Shown: positions 1-5,812 of the stretch, one piece after another
Position numbering within the stretch: position 1 is the first letter of the stretch
Layout of the letters: every line of letters begins with the position of its first letter
Notes under the pieces: model-generated
Seen by the model: only the letters and a program-made list of their open reading frames with translations
Told to the model about the DNA's origin: nothing
Databases searched by the model: none
NCBI GenBank assembly: GCA_034421515.1
Contig: DAOUKH010000079.1
Location: 1-10,844 of the forward strand
Source of the DNA: DAOUKH01 sp034421515
GTDB lineage: Bacteria > Chloroflexota > Dehalococcoidia > SHYB01
Length of the DNA stretch: 10,844 nt
Direction: 5' to 3'
Program-made: the position numbers and the translations under genes

Positions 1-461
1 CCCCGCGACCGCGCCAGCTTCACCAGGTCGTGGCCCGAGCGCGCGATGACCGCCTTGTTTGCGGTGACGACGCACTTGCCGTTCCACAGGGCCTCTTCGA
101 TGATCGCCTCGGCCACCGGCGACCCGGTCACCTCGACGACGATGTCGACCGCTGGGTCATGCACCACGCTGCGCCACGCGGGCTCGGGGGCCGTCGCCGC
201 GTCATGGAAGAAGCGCGGGCCGCCGCCGTTGGAGGTTACGGCCTCGCGGATGCGGTCTTCGCCGGCGGCCTTCGGATTGGCCTGTGATCGGCGCGCCGCC
301 GACCACAGCCGGACGCCCACCTCGGACGATGCGCCAAGGTCGCCGCCGGGGAGCGTGAGGCCCACCGGCCCATCGGCGAAGTAGTCGAGGACGCCCGTTC
401 CGACGACGCCAACGCCAACGAGTCCAACGTTGATCGCGGAGCAGCCGTCTTGGGTTCGCAT
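1..461 (-). CDS. hom: Homoserine dehydrogenase, N-terminal part (cut by window edge)
   Basis: The frame is open from an ATG at 461 to the window edge, giving 153 complete codons. It matches the NAD(P)-binding domain of homoserine dehydrogenase, which reduces aspartate semialdehyde to homoserine on the route to threonine, methionine and isoleucine. Seen directly: a Rossmann nucleotide-binding loop GVGVVG at residues 16-21, the strand-turn segment VDIVVEVTG at 105-113, and the family block VVTANKAVIA at 131-140, whose TANK portion lies by the cofactor. The catalytic domain and any ACT domain would lie outside the window. No aspartokinase domain precedes it, so this is a monofunctional form. I chose the ATG because no start codon occurs in the few codons upstream and the Rossmann motif then sits at the usual distance. 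No clear Shine-Dalgarno sequence is visible. The start is 355 bases beyond the preceding operon, and a candidate promoter lies at 527-556. Confidence 0.9.
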   Translation of the reverse strand, partial: MRTQDGCSAINVGLVGVGVVGTGVLDYFADGPVGLTLPGGDLGASSEVGVRLWSAARRSQANPKAAGEDRIREAVTSNGGGPRFFHDAATAPEPAWRSVVHDPAVDIVVEVTGSPVAEAIIEEALWNGKCVVTANKAVIARSGHDLVKLARSR

Positions 462-526
462 GGAACGGGGCCGCGTCCAAATGGGACGCCGGAGGTCTTC
501 CTCGGGACCAAGTCTTTCAGGAAACA

Positions 527-556
527 ATTGTAACCCGTCGCCAAAACCAGCGCCAA
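527..556 (-). promoter_or_regulatory. Candidate sigma70-type promoter for hom
   Basis: On the minus strand a TTGGCG box (551-556, 4 of 6 to TTGACA) and a TACAAT box (527-532, 5 of 6 to TATAAT) are separated by 18 bases. Transcription would begin near 520, giving a leader of about 60 bases before the hom ATG at 461. The placement in the intergenic region directly upstream of hom supports it. The match is moderate and untested. Confidence 0.4.
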
Positions 557-710
557 CGGAGCGGCGTTGCGCCGGCGCACTCCCCTCCGGCCCTCCTGCG
601 CCTTCGAGGCGCGCCCATCTCAAAATACGCTCATGGCGCTCACGACGTCACGACACCCTCACCTGTTCGAACGCTCACGACGCTCGCGAGCCGGAGGCCC
701 TTAAACCGCG

Positions 711-735
711 AGACCCGCTCGCCGCGAGCGGGTCT
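711..735 (-). terminator. Perfect 12-bp inverted repeat, possible operon terminator
   Basis: AGACCCGCTCGC (711-722) and GCGAGCGGGTCT (724-735) pair over 12 bases around a single central base, so in RNA the loop would be 3 to 5 bases with a very stable GC-rich stem. It lies about 80 bases downstream of the last gene of the nusA operon, the right place for transcript ending or 3' end protection. There is no U-run after the stem on the minus strand (CGCGGTTTAAG follows), so it is not a textbook intrinsic terminator. Confidence 0.4.
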
Positions 736-816
736 TCGGCGGGCGCTCGGCGTGCCGTCTTGGCTGTGGGGTGTCGGTGGAGCGGCTGCAGGATGGGGAA
801 AGCGCGGGCCCGCGGC

Positions 817-1101
817 CTAGGCTTGGCGAGGCTTCGTCTTGTGGAGCATGTCGTAGATGATCCACCCCTCTTTGCCGCGCCGGTACGAGATGCGGGCGCG
901 CTGGGGAATCGAGCCGTACATGTCCAATTGCTCTTCGACGACCCTGATCGCGCAGGGCGACGTGATGATGTCCAGCACCTTGGCGCCCTCGATGGCGCTC
1001 TTGGGAGAGTCCCACACCCGGACCTCGCCGTTCCACTTCGAGAGCACTGTCTTGGTCACCCTCGCGGCATAGGGCGGATCGATCAGGCGGGTCTTGAACA
1101 T
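817..1101 (-). CDS. Unrecognised 94-residue protein, last gene of the nusA-infB operon
   Basis: I do not recognise this protein. It is very likely a real gene: it starts 24 bases after the infB stop, GGAGG sits five bases before its ATG, and the codons are GC-rich at the third position like infB. The product is small, basic-leaning and soluble, with no signal peptide, membrane segment or metal-binding cluster. Visible parts are a strand-rich N-terminal half with WNGEVRVW (residues 23-30), a middle PCAIRVVEEQLDMYG (49-63) that could be a helix, and a basic C-terminal half with RARISYRRGKEGWIIYDML. In many bacteria this slot holds rbfA, but I see none of the RbfA family pattern (no N-terminal RxxELxxELxxII helix, no DPR segment). 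Operon membership suggests a role near translation or RNA, but that is only guilt by association. The family is unassigned. Confidence 0.8.
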   Translation of the reverse strand: MFKTRLIDPPYAARVTKTVLSKWNGEVRVWDSPKSAIEGAKVLDIITSPCAIRVVEEQLDMYGSIPQRARISYRRGKEGWIIYDMLHKTKPRQA

Positions 1102-1125
1102 CGGGGCCTCCGGCCTACCCGCCGC

Positions 1126-2970
1126 CTACACCGCGGCGGTGCGCTCCTGGTGGTAGAACTCGATGACGTCGCCCTCTTCGAAGGTGGTCATCCCCTCCAC
1201 CGAGACGCCGCACTCCAGCCCGGCGGTGACTTCGCGGGCGTCGTCCTTGAACCGCCGCAGCGTCTGCACCGGCGCCTCGATCACGAGCTCGCCGTTCCGG
1301 CTGACCCGCGCCATGGCGTTCCGGAGCGCCTTGCCGTCGGTGACGTAGCAGCCCGCGACACGGGCGCGCCGGCCGATGACGAAGACCTGCCGCACCTCGG
1401 CGTGGCCGTCAACCACCTCGCTGATGACGGGCTCGAGGATGCCCTCAAGTGCCTTGCGGACGTCGTCGATGACCTCGTAGATGATCGTGTAGAGGCCGAT
1501 CTGAACGCCGGACTCGTCGGCGGCGGTGCGCGCCCCGGGCTCCACTCGCGTGTTGAAGCCGACGATCATCGCCTCCGAGGCCGCGGCCAGCAGAATGTCG
1601 CTTTCGTTGATCGACCCCGCCGCCGCGTGGAGAATGCGGATCTTGGTCTGGTCGTGGGAAAGCCGGTCGAGACTCGTGCGCAGCGCCTCGACGGACCCCT
1701 GCACGTCCGTCTTGATGATGACGGGCAACTCGCGGACCTGGGTGTCGCCCTCGGCGTAGATGTCCTCGGTGATCGAGCCTTTCGAGATGAAGTCGGCGCC
1801 GGCATCGGCGCGGCGTTTCTCCGCCGCTTCCTTGGCTTCCTTGTCCGTTGCGAAGGCTTCGACCAAGTCTCCGGCCTGCACCAGATCCCCAAGCCCAAGC
1901 ACCTCGACCGGCTTCGAGGGCGGCGCCTCGTCGATCCGTTCGCCGCGGTCGTCCACCAGCGCCCGAACTCTGCCCGCTACGTGGCCGGCGAGTATCGGGT
2001 CGCCCACACGGAGGACACCGTTCTGCACGAGCAGGGTCGCGACGGGGCCGCGGGCGCGGTCGACGTGGGCCTCGATCACGACGCCTTGAGCCAGGCGCTG
2101 AGGATTGGCCTTCAACTCCTGCAGCTCGGCGACGAGGAGGATGTTCTCCAGCAGGTCGGGAATGCCGTCGCCGGTCTTGCCGGAAACGGGGACGGCGACG
2201 GTCTCGCCGCCGTACTCCTCGATCACGATCTCGCGTTCCATCAGTTGGGTCTTCGGCCGGTCGGGGTTGGCGGTCGGCAGATCGGTCTTCGTGATCGCGA
2301 CGATGATAGGTACGCCGGCGGCCTTGGCGTGGTCGATGGCCTCGATGGTCTGGGGCATCACGCCGTCGTCCGCCGCGATGATGAGTATTGCAATGTCGGT
2401 GACCTGAGCGCCCCGGGCGCGCATTGCGGTGAAGGCTTCATGGCCAGGCGTGTCGAGGAAGGTAATGAGCCGCCCATCGACGTCGACTTGATAGGCGCCG
2501 ATGTGCTGGGTGATGCCGCCCGCCTCGCCGCCTGCGACGTCCGCCTTGCGGATCGCGTCGAGCAGCGTCGTCTTGCCGTGGTCGACATGGCCGAGAATGG
2601 TGACGACGGGCGGGCGCTCCTCCAAGTCTCCTTCTTCCTCGTCGAGCACCACGTGAGCCGAGAGGTCCTCGGCGGCGGGCTCGGGAGCGTGCGAGGGCTG
2701 ATAGCCGAAGTCCGACACCACCAGAGCGGCCGTCTCGAAGTCGATGACCTGGGTGAGGTTCGCCATCACACCGTTGCGGATCAGCTGCTTGACGACGTCG
2801 ATTTCGGACAGGTTGAGGCGGTTGACCAAGTCCTGCACCAGGACTTGCTCCGGAAGCTCGACCTCCGACCCCGGGGGAAGCCCGACGCGCTCCTGAACGG
2901 CTACCGAAGGTGACCGCTTGCGCTTGGGCCGGCGGTATGGCCGGTTCGGCCGGCGGCGGCGGGGGCTCAA
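1126..2970 (-). CDS. infB: Translation initiation factor IF-2
   Basis: IF-2 is the GTPase that places initiator tRNA on the 30S subunit and promotes subunit joining. I chose the TTG at 2970: it overlaps the ylxR stop as TTGA and has GGAGG about eight bases upstream, giving 614 residues. This is short for bacterial IF-2. Domains in order: an Arg/Lys-rich start (residues 2-20), one IF2_N domain (about 35-91), the G domain with GHVDHGKTT (127-135), switch region GGITQHIGAY, DTPGH (173-177), TKTD (227-230) and SGK (263-265), then domain II (about 297-385), domain III, and the C1/C2 domains that bind fMet-tRNA, ending at TAG 1126. The G4 motif reads TKTD where IF-2 normally has NKxD, and G5 reads SGK rather than SAK. 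Everything else is canonical, so I expect an active factor. Translation is probably coupled to ylxR. Confidence 0.97.
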   Translation of the reverse strand: MSPRRRRPNRPYRRPKRKRSPSVAVQERVGLPPGSEVELPEQVLVQDLVNRLNLSEIDVVKQLIRNGVMANLTQVIDFETAALVVSDFGYQPSHAPEPAAEDLSAHVVLDEEEGDLEERPPVVTILGHVDHGKTTLLDAIRKADVAGGEAGGITQHIGAYQVDVDGRLITFLDTPGHEAFTAMRARGAQVTDIAILIIAADDGVMPQTIEAIDHAKAAGVPIIVAITKTDLPTANPDRPKTQLMEREIVIEEYGGETVAVPVSGKTGDGIPDLLENILLVAELQELKANPQRLAQGVVIEAHVDRARGPVATLLVQNGVLRVGDPILAGHVAGRVRALVDDRGERIDEAPPSKPVEVLGLGDLVQAGDLVEAFATDKEAKEAAEKRRADAGADFISKGSITEDIYAEGDTQVRELPVIIKTDVQGSVEALRTSLDRLSHDQTKIRILHAAAGSINESDILLAAASEAMIVGFNTRVEPGARTAADESGVQIGLYTIIYEVIDDVRKALEGILEPVISEVVDGHAEVRQVFVIGRRARVAGCYVTDGKALRNAMARVSRNGELVIEAPVQTLRRFKDDAREVTAGLECGVSVEGMTTFEEGDVIEFYHQERTAAV

Positions 2971-3251
2971 GCCAGAACCTCCGGCGCCGCGAGGGCGTCC
3001 AGCAGAGCCTCGCGTTGGGTGGTTGAAAGCGTGGCTTTCAGGGCGCGGGCAAGCCGCCCTTTTTCGACACCGTGCCGCAGGCACGCGGGGTCGGAGCACA
3101 GGTAGGCGCCCCTCCCCGAGAGTTTCCCCGCCGCGTCGACGAGTACGTCACCCTCGGGAGTGCGCACGACCCGGACGAGATCGCGCTTGGCGGCGGACCG
3201 CCCGCAAGCGACACACGTTCGCGTCGGTACATGTTTCACTTTCGCAGCCAT
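2967..3251 (-). CDS. ylxR: YlxR-family RNA-binding protein
   Basis: This 94-residue protein has the two signatures of the YlxR (DUF448) family: RTCVACGR at residues 11-18 and GRGAYLC at 46-52. Four cysteines (13, 16, 52, 57) are placed as C-x2-C and C-x4-C. The family lies between nusA and infB in most bacteria, as it does here. It binds RNA, and the Bacillus member has been reported to modulate RNase P. The ATG at 3251 puts the first motif at the usual distance from the N-terminus. Its ribosome-binding site is weak (a GAAGAAG stretch about ten bases upstream). The stop TGA shares bases with the infB TTG start, so the two are likely translated in a coupled way. A gap of 164 bases separates it from nusA, longer than usual, and holds a candidate internal promoter. 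Confidence 0.95.
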   Translation of the reverse strand: MAAKVKHVPTRTCVACGRSAAKRDLVRVVRTPEGDVLVDAAGKLSGRGAYLCSDPACLRHGVEKGRLARALKATLSTTQREALLDALAAPEVLA

Positions 3252-3317
3252 ATTTTTCGTGCTTCTTCGCCGCGCTCAGGAGAGCCCTGCGGCACTCCCA
3301 GGGGGCGGCGCGGGCCT

Positions 3318-3346
3318 ATCTTAGCGAGTTCCGTCACCATTGTCGA
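3318..3346 (-). promoter_or_regulatory. Candidate internal promoter before ylxR-infB
   Basis: On the minus strand TCGACA (3341-3346, 5 of 6) and TAAGAT (3318-3323, 4 of 6) are 17 bases apart, in the 164-base gap between nusA and ylxR. The start point would be near 3311, about 60 bases before the ylxR ATG. It would let ylxR, infB and the 94-residue gene be made independently of nusA. Confidence 0.35.
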
Positions 3347-3415
3347 AACAGGGCAGCGACGCGGGGTGTGGCGGGAACCCGCTCGGAACCCGAATGGAGG
3401 AGCAGCGCGAGGGAC

Positions 3416-4915
3416 CTACCGTCGACCTCTCCGGCCTCTGCCCCGGCCGCCGCCGCGGCGACGTTCGCCACCGGGCCCGTCGCCTCCACGCTCCTCCCAA
3501 ATGTCTTCGGCGAACCGGATCGAGGACCGCTTGTTGGCCGCCGCCGCCGCCGCCACGGCCTGGGGAGTCTGCGAGGGCACCTGCCAGGTCTCTTCCGACT
3601 TGAGCGCCTCGGCCAGGGTGGGAGCGTCCTCTTCCTCGGAAGAAGCCTCCTCCGCGGCGGGCTCGCCCTCGGCCTGCGCGAGCACGGGCTGCGGCTCCAG
3701 CTCGGTCGCCGGGGCCGGTTCGGCCTCGACTTCAGCCTCGGCGACCGCGGGCTCCAACTCGACGGGGGCCGGCTCGGCGGGCGCCTCGGCCGCCGCGGCC
3801 GGCGCTGCCTCCGCGGCGGCGCGCTCGACAATCTCGGCGGGTGGCCTTGCGGGCGCGCGCGGCGTGAGCAGGCTTCGGTCGGCCTCTGCTTCTGAAACGC
3901 TCTTGATGTCGATGCGCCAGCCGGTGAGCTTGGCGGCGAGCCGCGCGTTTTGGCCCTCCCGCCCGATGGCTAAGGCGAGTTGGCGGTCGGGCACGACCAC
4001 GACGGCGGTGTTCTCCTCGGTGATGACGACATTCATCACCTGGGCGGGGCCGAGCGCGCGGGAGATGAAGACGCCCGGATCGGGGTTCCACTCGATGACG
4101 TCGATGCGCTCGCCGTGCAACTCGTTGACGATGTTCTGAATGCGCACGCCGCGCAGGCCGACGCAGGACCCGACGGGATCGACACGCTCCTGCAGGGCGT
4201 GAACGGCGACCTTGCTGCGATAGCCCGGCTCGCGCGCGATCGCCTTGATCTCGACGACCCCGTTATAGATCTCGGGCACTTCGAGCTCGAACAGCCGCCG
4301 GAGGAGGCCCCGGTCGGCGCGTGAAACAACGATCTGAGGGCCCTTGGCCGTCTTCCCGACTTCGAGGATGTAGACCTTGAAACGCTGGCCGTTGCGGTAG
4401 CGCTCGTTGGGGATCTGCTCGGGGAAGGGCATGATCGCCTCGGCGCGGCCGAGGTCGAAGATGATGGCGCGCCCGTCCAACCGTTGGACGACGGCGGGCA
4501 CGATATCTTGTTCGCGCCCCGAATACTCGTCGAAGACGATGTCCCGCTCCGCCTCGCGCAGGCGCTGCATGACCACCTGTTTCGCGGTCTGCGCCGCGAT
4601 GCGTCCGGCGTTCGCCGGGGTGACCTCTTCCTCGATGACGGCCCCGACCTCGGGAGCGGCGCCGCGGGAGGCGGCGTCGGCGAGGGCGATCTGCGTCTCC
4701 TCGTCCTCGAACTCCTCGTCGGCGACGACGGTCCAGCGGGCGAAGACGTGGACGTCGCCGGCCTGCGAGAAACGGACGGCGAGGTCCTTCTCGGCGAGAT
4801 GGTCCTTCTTGAACGCCGAGATGAGGGCGGCCTCGACGGCGGTGATGACGATGTCCCGGGGGAGCCCGCGCTCGGCGGCCAATTGGGTTATCGCAATCAA
4901 GAAATCGCTCTTCAT
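3416..4915 (-). CDS. nusA: Transcription termination/antitermination factor NusA
   Basis: NusA binds RNA polymerase and nascent RNA and controls pausing, termination and rRNA antitermination. I chose the ATG at 4915 (MKSDFLIAI, the usual NusA beginning), preceded by AGAGGGGAG at about ten bases; a TTG nine codons further up is the alternative. The product is 499 residues. Domains in order: polymerase-binding N-terminal domain (about 1-128), S1 domain (about 134-200), KH1 with GLRG (253-256) and KH2 with GREG (318-321). Family phrases such as LFELEVPEI, IAREPG and VDPVGSCVG are intact. After the KH domains comes a tail of about 155 residues that is unusual: a long Ala/Glu/Pro-rich acidic linker (about 345-440), then a final stretch (about 476-499) almost entirely Gly and Arg. 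It heads the operon and has a strong promoter and structured leader. rimP, often its upstream partner, is absent here. Confidence 0.97.
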   Translation of the reverse strand: MKSDFLIAITQLAAERGLPRDIVITAVEAALISAFKKDHLAEKDLAVRFSQAGDVHVFARWTVVADEEFEDEETQIALADAASRGAAPEVGAVIEEEVTPANAGRIAAQTAKQVVMQRLREAERDIVFDEYSGREQDIVPAVVQRLDGRAIIFDLGRAEAIMPFPEQIPNERYRNGQRFKVYILEVGKTAKGPQIVVSRADRGLLRRLFELEVPEIYNGVVEIKAIAREPGYRSKVAVHALQERVDPVGSCVGLRGVRIQNIVNELHGERIDVIEWNPDPGVFISRALGPAQVMNVVITEENTAVVVVPDRQLALAIGREGQNARLAAKLTGWRIDIKSVSEAEADRSLLTPRAPARPPAEIVERAAAEAAPAAAAEAPAEPAPVELEPAVAEAEVEAEPAPATELEPQPVLAQAEGEPAAEEASSEEEDAPTLAEALKSEETWQVPSQTPQAVAAAAAANKRSSIRFAEDIWEERGGDGPGGERRRGGGRGRGRRGRR

Positions 4916-5041
4916 GCGATCGACGCTCCCCTCTCTTTTCAAACTGTCCGCCTCGGCGGCTTCTCCGCCTGAAGTAAGAAAAGTGGGGAACGCCCACTTT
5001 TCAAAACGTCAGCCGGAGACCGGCACCACCCTCGCGGTGGC
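4916..5041 (-). promoter_or_regulatory. Structured leader of the nusA operon
   Basis: If transcription starts near 5041, the nusA mRNA has a leader of about 126 bases. Inverted repeats in order of transcription: GGTGG/CCACC-type arms (5026-5040), GCCGG/CCGGC (5012-5024), and a 10-bp perfect stem GAAAAGTGGG/CCCACTTTTC with a five-base loop (4978-5002). The last stem is followed on the minus strand by TTACTT, so stem plus the pyrimidine-rich stretch resembles a weak terminator or attenuator. The nusA ribosome-binding site lies at the leader end. nusA operons are known to be autoregulated in some bacteria, so a leader control element is reasonable, but the mechanism here is inferred from structure alone. 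Confidence 0.45.
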
Positions 5042-5047
5042 GCGTCG

Positions 5048-5076
5048 ATTATAGCAACCGGCCCTCCGGTTCGCAA
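5048..5076 (-). promoter_or_regulatory. Promoter of the nusA-ylxR-infB operon
   Basis: A perfect TATAAT (5048-5053) is 17 bases from TTGCGA (5071-5076, 4 of 6 to TTGACA) on the minus strand, with an expected start near 5041. It lies between the nfi stop (5096) and nusA. An inverted repeat AACCGG-N4-CCGGTT (5056-5071) fills almost the entire spacer and could be an operator. Confidence 0.7.
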
Positions 5077-5095
5077 GGCGCGCGGAGCCGTTATG

Positions 5096-5779
5096 TTAAC
5101 TGAGGCCGGGCGCCAGCTTCCCCGACGCGGCATGGTGCGCGAGGCGCGTCGGCTCGGGCAGCCGATACCTCACGGCCGTCGCCAGCACCCAGTGCACGGC
5201 CCCCTCCAGATCGATCTTGTGTCCAGGGGACACGTAGACGGGGGAGACGCCCTCCCGCGTGCGCAACACCGCGCCGACCACCTCGCCGCGATGGATGAGC
5301 GGCGAAAGGTCGCCCCGGCCCGGCCCTGGCGGGTCTGCCTTGCCAACCAGCCGCGACTTCGCCAGCCCAATCGCGGGCGTGTCGAACAGCAGCCCAAGGT
5401 GACTCGCGATTCCGAAACTTCGGGGGTGCGCAATGCCGTGCCCGTCGGCAATCAAGATGTCGGGCCGGTGGACGAGTTGGGCGAGCGCGTCGATGAGCAC
5501 CGGCGTTTCTCGGAAGGACAACAGACCGGGCACATAGGGCATCAGCGGGCGCTTGCGCGCGAGGCGGACCTCGGCGACCTCAAGACCGGGCCAGGTCAAC
5601 ACCACCACGGCGCCGAGCGTCTCCCCATCAGAGAAGGCGCCCGAAACGTCGAGACCGGCAATGTAGGCGGGGTTCGCCGAAGTCCGGTTGGCGAGTTCGA
5701 CGCGGGCCGCGAGCCTCTCCTGCAGCGCTCGCGCCTCCGCGGGTGGCAGGTCCCACGGATGCGTCTCAACGGGCCGCAT
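5096..5779 (-). CDS. nfi: Endonuclease V (deoxyinosine-specific repair nuclease)
   Basis: Endonuclease V nicks DNA one base 3' of deoxyinosine (from adenine deamination) and starts its repair. The 227-residue length matches the family. The acidic catalytic set is present: Asp44 in GLDVSG, Glu91 in PYVPGLLSFRE (81-91), Asp112 in ADGHG, and a histidine near the end (His215 or 216 in RLAHH). The conserved block AHPRSFGIASHLG and the lysine in IGLAKSRLVGK (Lys141) are also there, as is the C-terminal YRLPEPTRLAHH. The ATG at 5779 is well placed for the family, though no strong Shine-Dalgarno is visible. The gene begins 33 bases after the stop of the upstream binding-protein gene, so the two may share a transcript. 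It ends 20 bases before the -35 box of the nusA promoter. Confidence 0.96.
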   Translation of the reverse strand: MRPVETHPWDLPPAEARALQERLAARVELANRTSANPAYIAGLDVSGAFSDGETLGAVVVLTWPGLEVAEVRLARKRPLMPYVPGLLSFRETPVLIDALAQLVHRPDILIADGHGIAHPRSFGIASHLGLLFDTPAIGLAKSRLVGKADPPGPGRGDLSPLIHRGEVVGAVLRTREGVSPVYVSPGHKIDLEGAVHWVLATAVRYRLPEPTRLAHHAASGKLAPGLS

Positions 5780-5812
5780 GGTCGGTCTTGCGTAGCGAGT
5801 TGACGGAGGCCG

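Larger units (their letters stand above)
462..816. other. Intergenic region without a gene
   Basis: These 355 bases lie between the last gene of the nusA operon and hom. I find no protein with recognisable features on either strand. They hold the candidate hom promoter (527-556), the perfect hairpin at 711-735, and a short GC-only palindrome (GCGGGCCCGC, 804-813) just past the stop of the 94-residue gene. A short phrase CGCTCACGACG occurs twice between about 630 and 685, too short to mean much. Confidence 0.6.

Noticed and set aside
817..1101. Calling the 94-residue gene rbfA from its position
   Set aside because: The sequence shows none of the conserved RbfA segments, so position alone is not enough.
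430..2913. An 827-codon open frame on the plus strand opposite infB
   Set aside because: It is antisense to infB and the 94-residue gene and its translation is rich in Asp, Val, Leu, Gly and Arg repeats typical of the shadow of a GC-rich gene. It has no domain that I recognise.
2970..3099. Longer infB with a start at 3099
   Set aside because: It would run deep inside ylxR, the extra residues do not look like IF-2, and the TTG at 2970 has a good ribosome-binding site.
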